From IMG/VR virus record IMGVR_UViG_3300048592_000962, positions 1-64,000 of that record: 64,000 nucleotides of DNA; one strand, 5' to 3'. The stretch's first letter is position 1; each line of letters opens with the position of its first letter. A program made the translations under genes and the position numbers. The notes beneath the pieces were generated by a model. That model made no database searches, was not told the origin of the DNA, and saw only the letters and a program-made list of their open reading frames with translations. The DNA comes from a virus. Shown here one piece after another: positions 1 through 9,292 of the stretch.

Positions 1-971
1 ACATTGCGCGAGACCTCGATGGGGTTCGCGCTCTCCCCGGCAAACGTCACAACGAACTCCGCCATGTCTCCGAAGAGCACGCGGTTGTCGCAGAATCGAA
101 TCGCCCCCGAGTTCGTCAGCGACACGGCCGCCGCCGAGAGGCAGATGCCGATGCGATCGCCCACGCCGTTGATGATCCCGTTCAGCTCGAACTCGTTCTC
201 CTCGACGGTCAGGTCGAACACCGTGTTGGTGTCCGTGAAGATGGCCGCCAGCGTATTCACCGCGTTCGAGTTGTCGGAGAAGAATCGGCAGCGTCGAATC
301 TCGACCCCTGCGACCGAGCCCACCGGGCCGACGAAGAGAACTCCGCCTTCCGGCCCGTCGCCGGAATTCCCGAAACTGATGCCCTCGATCACGTTGTTGA
401 CGCCACCGATGAGTGACAGCACGCCGCCCGCGTTCACCGACAGGGTGCAATCGTCGCGGTCGGCGCCGATCAGCTTGATGTTCGAATCCATCGTCAGCGG
501 AGCCGCTGGCCCGATGCTGCACGGACGAAGGCGCACGTCCACGCCCGAGCGCGCCCCCACGATCAGCGCCGCCGCCGCCGTCAGCGCCGCCTGGAGCTGA
601 ATGCCGCTGCCGTCGTCCACGAAGTCGGCGTCGATCGCCACCACGTCCGAGTACGGCGCGAGCGTGTCCTGACCGACCACGATCTGATGCGCGTCTCGAA
701 TCGTCTGCACGACCGCGCCGCCCATCGCGAGCATCACCCACGTGGCTGCGGGCGTCGCTGCCGCGCCACCCGGATCCGTACAGACGTACAGACCCTCGTT
801 GCCGGTGTCGTTCGAGTAGGCGATATCACCTTCTTCGAGCTTATCGAACTCGCCGGGCGACGCGAGCGGGTTGGCTGATTGGTTCGGAAGCAACGTGCTC
901 CCGTTCGCGTAGATGCCCCAGTACGAATGATACTGAGAACGAGGTTGAAGTCCGGGTGTACGAGTCGACAT
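1..971 (-). CDS. Spike / receptor-binding protein, beta-helix type (3' end outside window)
   Basis: Open for 323 codons from ATG at 971 to the window edge, with AGGAAAGGA just upstream as ribosome-binding site. The first ~60 residues (MSTRTP..., then DKLEEGDIAYS) match the start of the gene at 1397-2890 (MATRTP..., DKLEEGDTAYV), so the two share an N-terminal domain, probably for particle attachment. The rest has repeated short hydrophobic/Asn/Gly strands and an 'IEGISFGNSGDG...' pattern typical of right-handed parallel beta-helix proteins (pectate-lyase-like folds of phage spikes). Function as a host-recognition spike is inferred from fold and context; no catalytic residues can be assigned. 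Confidence 0.6.
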   Translation of the reverse strand, partial: MSTRTPGLQPRSQYHSYWGIYANGSTLLPNQSANPLASPGEFDKLEEGDIAYSNDTGNEGLYVCTDPGGAAATPAATWVMLAMGGAVVQTIRDAHQIVVGQDTLAPYSDVVAIDADFVDDGSGIQLQAALTAAAALIVGARSGVDVRLRPCSIGPAAPLTMDSNIKLIGADRDDCTLSVNAGGVLSLIGGVNNVIEGISFGNSGDGPEGGVLFVGPVGSVAGVEIRRCRFFSDNSNAVNTLAAIFTDTNTVFDLTVEENEFELNGIINGVGDRIGICLSAAAVSLTNSGAIRFCDNRVLFGDMAEFVVTFAGESANPIEVSRN

Positions 972-989
972 CTTTCAAATCCTTTCCTA

Positions 990-1271
990 TCACAACGGAG
1001 GAGGCACCATAATCGCCGCCCCTGTGACAGAGACTCCATGTCCGCCCAGCAGCTCAGAGACAGCAACACTCACGGGAACATTTCGGTCGTCGGACGCAGC
1101 GTCAAAAAACACCACGCATCCATTCGGAAGCGGAAGCTCCCTGTAGACCAAAATCCACTCCCCAATGCGAGACCTCACGTCGTCCGCGCTGAGATACCCC
1201 AAATCCTGCGGTGGCTGATCCAAGCGAAACAACTTGGTCTGCACATCCTCGATTTTATTGAGCCTTCTCAC
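990..1271 (-). CDS. Hypothetical protein, 93 aa
   Basis: GTG start at 1271 with AGGAG eight bases upstream; the frame ends just before the spike gene's start at 971. The N-terminus (MRRLNKIEDVQTKLFRLDQPP) looks helical and the C-terminus is small-residue rich. Sitting between two spike-like genes, it may be a small accessory structural protein or chaperone, but I recognise no family. Confidence 0.5.
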   Translation of the reverse strand: MRRLNKIEDVQTKLFRLDQPPQDLGYLSADDVRSRIGEWILVYRELPLPNGCVVFFDAASDDRNVPVSVAVSELLGGHGVSVTGAAIMVPPPL

Positions 1272-1297
1272 CAGCGCACTCCTGAGGAAAAAGAGCG

Positions 1298-1387
1298 GGA
1301 CTCACTTGGTACCGGAGTCCCTGGGAGCAGGACTCACTTGGTACTGGAGTCCCTGGGAGCAGGACTCACTTGGTACTGGAGTCCTTG
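1298..1387. repeat. Three tandem 32-bp hairpin repeats
   Basis: Units start at 1298, 1330 and 1362 (the last truncated). Each contains GGACTC, then ACTTGGTAC(C/T)G, then GAGTCC, so every unit can form a 6-bp stem. Units 1 and 2 differ by one base. They lie in the gap between the stop of the 497-aa gene (1397) and the start of the 93-aa gene (1271). There is no T-run, so a simple intrinsic terminator is not supported. Confidence 0.85.
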
Positions 1388-1396
1388 CCGCCCATT

Positions 1397-2890
1397 CTAC
1401 GCTGCCTGGTCGTTGCGCACAAGAAGGGCCCACGGTCTGGCGCGCCGTCGCGAAATCGTTTCGATTCTCGCCTGTGTCAGACAGCTCACGCGATTGGTAA
1501 GTAGGTCTCGGTACTGAAATCGCACGCTTCCCGTGGTGTATCCATGTCGCCCCGGCTGGCCGCCAATCAGCGGGCGTGAAGGTGTGAGCCCAAACGAGTC
1601 CGAGAAATCAGGCACCAAAATGGGGCCTGCGAGCCTCTGGAGCGGATACTGCGCCGGGCTCGGTAGTACGCGTAGACGAGTTCGGTAATTCTCGCGCTGG
1701 ACTCCTACCGCTTCGATCCGGTACCGCGAGTCATCGAACACGTCTACGTAGAACGTGTCCACTCCGATTGGTTTCACGAGCACGGCAAGGTTTTGGCCGG
1801 TCACGCCGTTGTAGAGCGGATAACCCACGATCACAGACGCTCCGTTCGCAAGCTGCGGAGCGATTGTTCGGAAAGCATCGTAGCTGTCGAATGCGAACCC
1901 TCCGGTACCCGAAGCATCCAAAGATCCGTAGGCGACCTGATCGCCCGCGGTACCATTGAAGAAGTGCGTGACCGGAGGTCTTGGGATCGTCAAACCTCCG
2001 TTCCGGACGAAACGGTTGAGGCCTGCGCCGGGATCGATGCGCAAAGCCGACGAATTGAACGCCGGCATATCGTATCGACGAAGCCGATTCCGAGGCACCC
2101 AGAAGCAGCCGAACTCGTTCGGGCCCCAGGTAACGGGGGCAGGCATCGGAAACCCTGGGTAAAGGATCGACCACATCTGATTCAAGATCAGACTTCGCGC
2201 AGCGATGCTCGCCGTGGATGAAAGGTTCGCGTAGAACGCAGATCCTGTCCGATAGCCGTAGTACATACCTCCCTCGAACTGCTTCGACCTGGACACCAGG
2301 CCCGCGAAGAAGCGGTTCTTCCCGTAGATTTTGGGAGGCGGCACGATTGCCGCGTCTTCCACGTCGAAGACTTCGATCTCGACGTGTTGGTCTGCGAATC
2401 CTCCGATCGAAGCGATGTTCGCGTTGATGAATGCAGTGATCGCTGCGCGGTTCGCGAAAACCTGAGTCGTGTCGAGGACGAGAGACCCTCCGGTCGAGTA
2501 GAATCTGAGCCTCACGTAAGATCGGGAGTAGTTCGAATCGAACGTCTCCCAAAAGTCCATGTTGCCGCCTCTGCGAAGGATTGACTCCCTGATGTTGAAG
2601 TCGGTCGCTGGAACGGGAGTGAAGGCAATCAGAGCGGCGGTGCCCGAGCCGTAGCTTCGAATCGCTCCTGCTGCGCCGCCACCTTGAATCCAAACTGCCG
2701 ACCCCACGGTGGGATCGATGCACACGAACCGCGCGAGCGCGCGATCAACGTAAGCCGTGTCTCCCTCTTCCAGCTTGTCGCTCGTGAATGGAGAGCCTGC
2801 CACGTTGGGCAAGAACTCCGGAGAGAGGTAGTTGCCCCAGTCTCGATGGAAAAGGTTTCGGCCTTGGACTGTGGGAGTTCTCGTCGCCAT
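1397..2890 (-). CDS. Spike-like structural protein, 497 aa
   Basis: ATG at 2890. Residues 1-75 share the DKLEEGD(T/I)AY domain with the gene ending at the left window edge. The remainder differs and is rich in aromatic, Gly and Thr residues (FYVDVFDDSRYRIEAVG and similar), as in beta-sandwich or fiber domains. The swap of C-terminal parts behind one conserved N-terminal module is the usual design of interchangeable phage receptor-binding proteins. No catalytic motif is visible. Confidence 0.6.
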   Translation of the reverse strand: MATRTPTVQGRNLFHRDWGNYLSPEFLPNVAGSPFTSDKLEEGDTAYVDRALARFVCIDPTVGSAVWIQGGGAAGAIRSYGSGTAALIAFTPVPATDFNIRESILRRGGNMDFWETFDSNYSRSYVRLRFYSTGGSLVLDTTQVFANRAAITAFINANIASIGGFADQHVEIEVFDVEDAAIVPPPKIYGKNRFFAGLVSRSKQFEGGMYYGYRTGSAFYANLSSTASIAARSLILNQMWSILYPGFPMPAPVTWGPNEFGCFWVPRNRLRRYDMPAFNSSALRIDPGAGLNRFVRNGGLTIPRPPVTHFFNGTAGDQVAYGSLDASGTGGFAFDSYDAFRTIAPQLANGASVIVGYPLYNGVTGQNLAVLVKPIGVDTFYVDVFDDSRYRIEAVGVQRENYRTRLRVLPSPAQYPLQRLAGPILVPDFSDSFGLTPSRPLIGGQPGRHGYTTGSVRFQYRDLLTNRVSCLTQARIETISRRRARPWALLVRNDQAA

Positions 2891-2978
2891 TTGCTAGCCC
2901 ACCAGCGAGGAACAAAGCCTTGCTGCAACTCTGTGAAAACTAGATCGACTCTGTACTCGTGGCGTGCGACCAGCCATA

Positions 2979-4304
2979 TCACACCTGATTATGCGCCACT
3001 TCGTTCGTAGCGGTCGATGTCAGGTGCGCAATCGTGTTGAACCTCATGTTGTTTGAAACAAGCGTTGCGTAATCGGACTGCAAGTCTGCGCCAACGTCCC
3101 AGTTTCTAATCCTAGATCCGGTGATCGTGGCGTTCTCGGAGCCAGGACGAACAAAAACGCCTCTGCTACCAGGAGACCCGAAACCGCCGATCACGCATCC
3201 AGCAAGCGTCACATCGGATGAGTTGTCCACGTCGACGCCGATATCGCTTGCGTCTACAGCAACGTTTGAGAGCTGACTTCCGGTTGCCTGAAGCAATCGG
3301 ACACCCGTTAGCCAGTTGCCTACTCGTGTGTTGCTGATGCTCAGAGGTCCAGAAGATGCCCCCTGATAGTCGATTCCTACCGCAACACCGCCTGAGCTTC
3401 CAAATACCTGGGCGTTGACAATCAGTGCCGGGCCGTTGAAGGGCGCGAGGAACGTGATGCCGCTTGTGTCGGCAGATACCAACAAGTCGGAAATGCGAAC
3501 AGGTCCAGATCCGCCACCCGAAAACACCATCCCTTGATCAAGATCGATGAGCGTGAGATTTTCGAAAGATCCTCCCTCGCTTCGAATCCCTGTATCCAGC
3601 CCTTGAATCTGAACCGCTCCGCACTGAGGGTTGATCGCATCGATCCCGATCAGCGACCCCGTGCGATAGGGTCCCTGTGCAACGATGATCACCTCACGAA
3701 AAGTGATGAAATCCCCGCGGAATATCGCTGTAAGCGACTCGTTGCTTGGATCGTCAGCGGTGACGAAGACGGGCACCTGGTCAATGAACGCAGGCGCTCC
3801 GCTGATCCCTGCGTTCACCATGAAGGACCCCGCTGCGCCGGGCGCTGCATTCGGGATCTCAATACCAAGTTGCCGGACTGCGGCTGTAGAACCGACGGCG
3901 AGCAGCTCTCGTTGGGCTGGACTCAGTCGAAGGAGTGCCCCTGCGCTTGGATTCCCTCCCAGGAGCGCCGGGACGCCTGGTCCGGGTCCACGTAGAGATG
4001 TTCCGATCGGAACAGCCAGGGGTAGAGCGGGGCTGCCAGGCAGTCCGAAATCGTAGATGCCGGGTCGCAGGTAGACGTCGCCCTGCTGACCCGGCGCACT
4101 TGCCTCAGCTAGGGCTTGGGCAACTCCGGCTCCGTTTCCCGTGTCGGGGATATATCGAAACGGGAAGGTCTGCGCGACTGCTGGATCTCCGTTGGGTACG
4201 TTGCCCACGATGATCTTCGGTGCGAAGTGATCCTGAATCTGCGGGGGCGGCCCCCCACCCGTACCAGACGGCCTGGTAACTCTTGGGTTCCAACGGCTTG
4301 CCAC
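2979..4304 (-). CDS. Right-handed beta-helix protein, 441 aa
   Basis: GTG start at 4304, three bases after the stop of 4308-5048, with GGTGGGGTGA upstream. The protein opens with a Pro/Gly-rich segment and then shows many short repeated rungs (ISNTRVGNWLTGVRL, DVTLAGCVIGGFG, NATITGSRIRNWDVG) characteristic of parallel beta-helices. The segment 'GQQGDVYLRPGIYDFG' resembles the start of pectin-lyase-like phage tailspike folds. Probable surface spike; polysaccharide depolymerase activity is possible but not shown. Confidence 0.65.
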   Translation of the reverse strand: MASRWNPRVTRPSGTGGGPPPQIQDHFAPKIIVGNVPNGDPAVAQTFPFRYIPDTGNGAGVAQALAEASAPGQQGDVYLRPGIYDFGLPGSPALPLAVPIGTSLRGPGPGVPALLGGNPSAGALLRLSPAQRELLAVGSTAAVRQLGIEIPNAAPGAAGSFMVNAGISGAPAFIDQVPVFVTADDPSNESLTAIFRGDFITFREVIIVAQGPYRTGSLIGIDAINPQCGAVQIQGLDTGIRSEGGSFENLTLIDLDQGMVFSGGGSGPVRISDLLVSADTSGITFLAPFNGPALIVNAQVFGSSGGVAVGIDYQGASSGPLSISNTRVGNWLTGVRLLQATGSQLSNVAVDASDIGVDVDNSSDVTLAGCVIGGFGSPGSRGVFVRPGSENATITGSRIRNWDVGADLQSDYATLVSNNMRFNTIAHLTSTATNEVAHNQV

Positions 4305-4307
4305 GGG

Positions 4308-5048
4308 TCACCCCACCGATTCCTGATAGTTGCTCCCGCCCAGCGTGCCCGACGCCCACGTGATGCTCACTCGCACAAAAGGCCGAGCCACAGTCGGTCC
4401 GGGAATCCTGTTGTAGACAGCCTCTGCCGTAAATCCGAGGGCATAGCCCATGGCAGGCTGAAAAAGCACGGACCATCGCGATGGCACAAATGGGGGCAAG
4501 AAAGCTCCCTGATACCCAGCCGATGTCGGACTGTCGAGATCCCACGTCCAGCACTCATCCAACATGAGCGAATCGCTGTTGCGAACCGGAGATGGAGGAG
4601 GCGTGGGGCCGGGGTCGAACTGCGTGATGTCGAATCTCTTGGGAGACGGAATCCACACGTAGCGGTTGTTTGTCAGGGTTGCGCCCGCAAAGTTTTGTCG
4701 GTCGATCGGAAACACGGCGTCGCTACCCGGACGACCGCTTCCACCATAAGCCTGTCTCTTCTCGAAGTTCGGTCGCGCCCACCATGGCTTGAGCCGAATC
4801 CGAGTAACCCAGTTCTCCGTCCCTGGGACCGGCTGCAAATTCAAGTCCTGGAGAAAGACTTGAGGATTCTCAAGCCCGATCCAGAACATGATCTGTTGAC
4901 CAAGGCGAAAGCTGTTGTTCGGTGTGACTTGTGTGATCGGATCGTAGTCGATCGATCCATCACCAGAGAACCCGAACGCGAACGCGTTGCGAAGAAGGCC
5001 TTCGGGGGTACGAGGCTGAATCTCGCTGAACTCTGCTCCTCGGGTCAT
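4308..5048 (-). CDS. Probable virion protein, 246 aa
   Basis: ATG at 5048 overlaps the previous stop as ATGA. The sequence is rich in aromatic residues, Pro and Asn, with no membrane segment or known motif. Its place upstream of the beta-helix proteins suggests a structural or spike-base role. Family unknown. Confidence 0.5.
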   Translation of the reverse strand: MTRGAEFSEIQPRTPEGLLRNAFAFGFSGDGSIDYDPITQVTPNNSFRLGQQIMFWIGLENPQVFLQDLNLQPVPGTENWVTRIRLKPWWARPNFEKRQAYGGSGRPGSDAVFPIDRQNFAGATLTNNRYVWIPSPKRFDITQFDPGPTPPPSPVRNSDSLMLDECWTWDLDSPTSAGYQGAFLPPFVPSRWSVLFQPAMGYALGFTAEAVYNRIPGPTVARPFVRVSITWASGTLGGSNYQESVG

Positions 5049-5671
5049 CGCTTCCGCTCTCCCTTGCCGCTCTTTTCGACTTTCGGCGCACGGCGCAGCA
5101 TCCCCCGATAGCAGGGCAAGCAGTACCTCGATCCTGTCGACAGAGTGACCATCGCTACAACATCGGCATCACCGCAGCCTGCGCAGGCCTGCGAAATGCC
5201 TTCCGCCTCGATGATTGCACCAATCCGCGCGGCGGGGAAGACGTCGAGGACCAAGGCCTTGGCCTGCTGTGCCGCCGCCAAGGCCCGCTTTGGATCCGTC
5301 GACGCCAGAAGCACTCGCAGCTCTCGATACGTCCACTGCCCCGACCGGCCAAACTCCACCTCGCCCTTGTCGGTGGAAAATCGATAGCGAAGCCCGAGCA
5401 ACTCTGCGGACAGCAGGTCGAGCCCGCGAAGCAGATCCCCCCGCTGCGCTCGGATCGCTTCGGCACACAACGCCTCCAGCTTGGCGAACAGGGACTCCGT
5501 CTCGCGGGGTCGCAACGCCCGATCGCCCGCCCTACTGAGGATCGCCTCGATGTCGTGAGCCCACATCGAGCTGAAATGCACAGCGTTTTCGCTGAGTTTC
5601 CCCCATGCGAGAAGCTCGTCAGGAATCTGAAGCACGTGCTCCACCAGCGGCTCTGACTTCGACTGGCTCAA
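5045..5671 (-). CDS. Zinc-ribbon protein of unknown function, 208 aa
   Basis: I chose the TTG at 5671 because it overlaps the helicase stop as TTGA and is preceded by AAGGGGG; a longer ATG reading would overlap the helicase by about 200 bases. The N-terminal two thirds look helical. The C-terminus has CAGCG ... YCLPC, a two-CxxC zinc ribbon, then a basic tail. Translational coupling to the helicase suggests a DNA-transaction role (inference). Confidence 0.6.
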   Translation of the reverse strand: MSQSKSEPLVEHVLQIPDELLAWGKLSENAVHFSSMWAHDIEAILSRAGDRALRPRETESLFAKLEALCAEAIRAQRGDLLRGLDLLSAELLGLRYRFSTDKGEVEFGRSGQWTYRELRVLLASTDPKRALAAAQQAKALVLDVFPAARIGAIIEAEGISQACAGCGDADVVAMVTLSTGSRYCLPCYRGMLRRAPKVEKSGKGERKR

Positions 5672-8600
5672 AACGGCACCCCCTTCAGCGGCTCCGGCCG
5701 CGTTGGCACAAAATTCGGTCGCTCCAGATGGCCGTCGCGATGCGGATAGCCGTACTGACTGTTCAAGATACGGAACAAAAGTCGATCGGCGACCGTGACG
5801 CTGCCGTTCGTCAGCGAGGGGTCGAACCACGCGGTCGGCTTCCGTCCGGGTCGACCAGCCATCCACGCCGGCTGCTGAGACGGCGTGAAGGGCTTGAGGC
5901 CAAGACCCTCCAAGTCAGCCGCCGAGAGGTCGCGAACAACGGTCGGCAGGTTCTCAGTTCGGCTCAGGGCCGCCCACCAGGTCGGCGGGTCCCAGACCCG
6001 ATCGACCAGCGAGCGACCGTCCGGAGCCACGCTCGGTGAGCCGTCGGGTCCAATGCGGACCCCCCACGACGGCGCGACGACCGTTGAGGCTCGGGTCTCC
6101 GTCTCCACATCAAAACAGGGCAACGTGCCGAGACCACTACAGAAAACCTGGTTTTGAGGACGACCCGTCGCGGTGCCCGATGGCTGTGCCATGTGTGCCA
6201 CCGACTGTTGGCACAGAAAAACCGAAGGATTTCGTGACATCAGGCTAGACGACCAAAAATCTGTGCCAAAGTGTTCTGATTGCTCCGGTGGTCTATAAGA
6301 GATCCAATTAGACCACCGGAGCAATTCACGACACTGGAATCCGTCCGCCACCACTGAAACACCAGGGGTCTCCTGCGACTTGCTGTCACACACGTGTGCC
6401 ACCGATTCGTCGGGCGAGCAGAGCCGCGGGGCAAGCCCTCGAATCCGCGCCTCCGCGTTCGCGGCGGTCACCAGGGCATGCGCAAAATGGGGGTGCCAGA
6501 CCCCGAACCAGTCCACGACGGACCGGATGGCCATCAGCACCTCGTGCCGCGTCGTGAATGCCGACAACGCGCCCTCGATCGCGATCGTCTTGCTCCCCGC
6601 ACGGGGCTTCTTGCCCTTCCTCCGTGCAGCTGAGACAGCCTCGAATCGTTCGTCCTCTGGAACAAACGTGGTCGTTTGCGCGAGCAGGTCGGGCGATCTT
6701 TCCATCTGGCCGATCGTGTAAATCCGTGCCGGATTGTGCACGGGGCGCACGCGATGGATGGCTTGGGTCAGCTCGGCCACATTCGATCGCTCGTGTTCTT
6801 GGACGAGGCGTGGATGGCTCGATCGCAGCGCTTGGATGAGCCCGTGTTTGGCGCTGGCGAGTCCGATGCGATTGGCATGAGCGAGCTTCTCGTCGTCGTC
6901 TCGGGCGCGTTCGGAGTCGCGGAAAGCGCGGGCGTTGACGACGTGCTTGAGGCCTCCGATCGAGAGAACGGGATCCGAGATGGTGACGACGTGCTCCCAG
7001 CCGCCGTAGATGTCTTTGCCTCGGCCGCCCCACCAGTGCTCGTAGGCCCAAGCCGCGAGCCCGTAGCGCTCGGCCAGAGCCGCGAGGAACTTCTCGACGC
7101 GTGGCCGTAGCTCGTTGTGCCCGTAGACCAGCACGCGATCCCCCGGCTTCACGCTGTCGCGGAGGAAGGCTTCGGTTGCTGCGAGGACGTCCCCGAGGTA
7201 CCCGCGGGTCAGCTGGGAGATGCTCGCATCGTGCAGAACGCGAATCTGCACTGCGTCCGGATGCAAGTACGACACCGCTTCGATGACGTCTGGTTTCCGA
7301 TTGAACAGATACCCGTAGTGCTCACGCTGGGCGTAAGCATCGCCCACCACGAGCGTCGACATGCTGTTGGCGAAGGTGCGCGCTTCACGGAAGACGAAGC
7401 GCCATTCATCTCGGTAGCGCTTTTTGTCGATGGATGCTGGAAGGCATTCAAGTCGGACCTGGTAGGCAAGGTCTCTGACGTCTGCGAGCTGTTCGATCTT
7501 CGACCTGGAAGCCACCTCTCCGGTCATCTTCTTCAAGATGAGGCGTCCAACATCCTCCCTGTGCCGATGCTCTCTCAGAAGCGCGGTGGCGATGGTGAGA
7601 AGGGTGCGCGGAGGAATGTCACGCGCATGGATCTCGCTGACATCGGCCACGCCAGACAGGTCACCAGCGGCCACGTGAAAGCTTCCAGACTCGATCACGT
7701 TGCGAAGAAGAGCGCTGAGCGAAAGCTTCGATCCGCCCGACCTGTGCACGAACTCCAGTAGATCCCACAGGTCACCACTTGCGTACACGGAGTCGTAATG
7801 CGAGTGGATCGGATGAGACCCGCGCTCTTTGCTCCCAGCAGCGCAGAAGCCGGTGGACATCGACTGCGATCTCTGCGTCGACGCCAGCTTCACTGCTTCT
7901 CGGAGAACAGACGCGAACTCGGTGGTGTCGACGTGGTCTCTGCGTGCGCTCTGGAACTGCATCTGCGGTTCAGCGAGCACAGTGTCACTTTCTAGTGCGT
8001 CGGTAGGGTCTTCGTCGAAGAAGATGACGTCACTACCCCAGCACTCGCCGTACATGCCTCCGTCCGAAGCGGTTGCGGACACAAGCGCGGCGTGTGTTGT
8101 GAGAATCAGCGGGTAGTGCTGCATTCGCCCGGCACGCACGCCTTTGCTCATGTTGGCGGCGCGTATTCTTACCTGGTAGTAGCCGCACACTGGAAGTCCA
8201 ACGTGATGCGCATTGCGTGGGTGGTGTTCGCAGTTGACGCACACGCTCTGTCCGGGAAAATACCCGTGCTCCTGAGCGATCTTCACCGTGTCGGCTTGGT
8301 AGCAGTTGGATTCGTCGCGGCCGTAGATGGGGAGCGTATAGTTGCGGGCGACGGGACTCGTGGCGAGGGCGCGCTTCATCAGCTCGGCCTCGGGGCTGTC
8401 GATCATCGCCTTGGTGCGGGCTGCGAAGATCACGCGTCGCTTCTCGCGGAGCTGTAGCTCGGACGCGAGTCGGAGCATCTGGTGGGTCTTCCCGACGCCG
8501 GGAGTCGTGTGGAGGATCACCATCGCGCCGTTGCGCTGAGGGACGTGCTCGTCGAGCCATGTGCGCAGGTCGTGCTGGATGCGGGAGCTGGCGGAGCGAG

Positions 8601-9033
8601 GGTCTTCGAGCTTCGCGATCACCTGAGGGCTGATTGACGGCAGCTGCGGATCCAGCGCCCCGAGATGAGCAGCTATCCGCAAAGCCTCGTCATGAACGGG
8701 GATGGCTTCGTGGAGGAGTCGGATGGCCTCGTGAACCGCTCGATCGTGCTCGCGGGAGGCGGGGTCGGTCGATGCAACCAGGTCGACGCAGCGCCGTGCA
8801 TCTTCCCAGAGCTGAAGCAGCTGCGATTCGTAAACGCCGGTGGCCTTCTCGGCGGAGCGTGCGATCAGCCCTGTCGCGTCGGAGGACGACGCCTGCTTTC
8901 GTGCGCGCAGCGAGCGTAGCTCATCGAGCTTTTCGCGAATCTGCGAGCGAGCCTGAAAGGCGAACGCGGCAGTCGGATCGTAGTCCTCCGCGAAGGGGTC
9001 GTCGTACGGATCCCTGTCGGTCGGATCCGTCAT
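5668..9033 (-). CDS. SF2 helicase, XPD/DinG-like with Cys cluster, 1121 aa
   Basis: Residues 1-165 are helical. Walker A is TPGVGKT (177-183), Walker B is FFDEDP (338-343) and motif VI is QAIHRVRP (757-764). Between Walker A and B lie four cysteines (C244, C265, C268, C283), the position of the 4Fe-4S domain in XPD/DinG helicases. The C-terminal ~340 residues are unassigned; part of them (~902-918) is encoded by a perfect inverted repeat at 6279-6325. The gene lies immediately downstream of the primase gene, so a replicative helicase paired with that primase is likely. Start ATG 9033 follows GTGAGGT. Helicase assignment is strong; the iron-sulfur cluster is inferred from cysteine placement. 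Confidence 0.8.
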   Translation of the reverse strand: MTDPTDRDPYDDPFAEDYDPTAAFAFQARSQIREKLDELRSLRARKQASSSDATGLIARSAEKATGVYESQLLQLWEDARRCVDLVASTDPASREHDRAVHEAIRLLHEAIPVHDEALRIAAHLGALDPQLPSISPQVIAKLEDPRSASSRIQHDLRTWLDEHVPQRNGAMVILHTTPGVGKTHQMLRLASELQLREKRRVIFAARTKAMIDSPEAELMKRALATSPVARNYTLPIYGRDESNCYQADTVKIAQEHGYFPGQSVCVNCEHHPRNAHHVGLPVCGYYQVRIRAANMSKGVRAGRMQHYPLILTTHAALVSATASDGGMYGECWGSDVIFFDEDPTDALESDTVLAEPQMQFQSARRDHVDTTEFASVLREAVKLASTQRSQSMSTGFCAAGSKERGSHPIHSHYDSVYASGDLWDLLEFVHRSGGSKLSLSALLRNVIESGSFHVAAGDLSGVADVSEIHARDIPPRTLLTIATALLREHRHREDVGRLILKKMTGEVASRSKIEQLADVRDLAYQVRLECLPASIDKKRYRDEWRFVFREARTFANSMSTLVVGDAYAQREHYGYLFNRKPDVIEAVSYLHPDAVQIRVLHDASISQLTRGYLGDVLAATEAFLRDSVKPGDRVLVYGHNELRPRVEKFLAALAERYGLAAWAYEHWWGGRGKDIYGGWEHVVTISDPVLSIGGLKHVVNARAFRDSERARDDDEKLAHANRIGLASAKHGLIQALRSSHPRLVQEHERSNVAELTQAIHRVRPVHNPARIYTIGQMERSPDLLAQTTTFVPEDERFEAVSAARRKGKKPRAGSKTIAIEGALSAFTTRHEVLMAIRSVVDWFGVWHPHFAHALVTAANAEARIRGLAPRLCSPDESVAHVCDSKSQETPGVSVVADGFQCRELLRWSNWISYRPPEQSEHFGTDFWSSSLMSRNPSVFLCQQSVAHMAQPSGTATGRPQNQVFCSGLGTLPCFDVETETRASTVVAPSWGVRIGPDGSPSVAPDGRSLVDRVWDPPTWWAALSRTENLPTVVRDLSAADLEGLGLKPFTPSQQPAWMAGRPGRKPTAWFDPSLTNGSVTVADRLLFRILNSQYGYPHRDGHLERPNFVPTRPEPLKGVPF
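6279..6325. repeat. Perfect 17-bp inverted repeat inside the helicase gene
   Basis: Arms 6279-6295 (ATTGCTCCGGTGGTCTA) and 6309-6325 are exact reverse complements around a 13-base loop. The reading frame runs straight through. The surrounding ~300 bases look AT-richer than the rest of the gene. It could be a protein-binding palindrome, an mRNA hairpin or the scar of an insertion. Confidence 0.8.
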
Positions 9034-9044
9034 GCAATGACCTC

Positions 9045-9073
9045 ACAAAAGCGCACTCGCGTGTCGCTTTTGT
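9045..9073. terminator. Leader hairpin before the helicase gene
   Basis: ACAAAAGCG (9045-9053) pairs with CGCTTTTGT (9065-9073). T-runs flank the stem on both strands, as in bidirectional intrinsic terminators. It lies about 12 bases upstream of the helicase start at 9033, so it could terminate or attenuate minus-strand transcription coming from the primase gene. Confidence 0.5.
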
Positions 9074-9170
9074 TGTTGCATTCGGGATCTGTGACTCGTA
9101 CAGTTCTGTCCGACACGGAGGGCCAACTCCTTGTCCCCGGAGCCCATGCAGGTGGTGCTGCAAGTCTCCA

Positions 9171-9202
9171 ACGCCCTTTGGGAAGCCTCGCCCAAAGGGC
9201 GT
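9171..9202 (+). terminator. 12-bp hairpin, possible terminator
   Basis: ACGCCCTTTGGG (9171-9182) pairs perfectly with CCCAAAGGGCGT (9191-9202). The only T-rich tail (TTCATTT) is on the plus strand, although neighbouring genes are on the minus strand. It may therefore be an RNA structure in the primase-helicase spacer rather than a terminator. The rest of the 9034-9292 gap holds no convincing gene. Confidence 0.45.
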
Positions 9203-9292
9203 TTCATTTCGCCACTTTAGCGTCCGATGCAAGCGTCGTAGGGGGAGTCCTACTCGACCACGGGCGCCGGCTCTCGTCAAGCCCTTCCTGGG

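Noticed and set aside
2629-2982. 117-aa minus-strand gene at the start of the 497-aa gene
   Set aside because: It overlaps most of that gene's N-terminal domain, whose conservation with the left-edge spike shows which frame is real.
9043-9207. Possible 54-aa minus-strand gene between primase and helicase
   Set aside because: No good ribosome site, and both ends are hairpin sequences.
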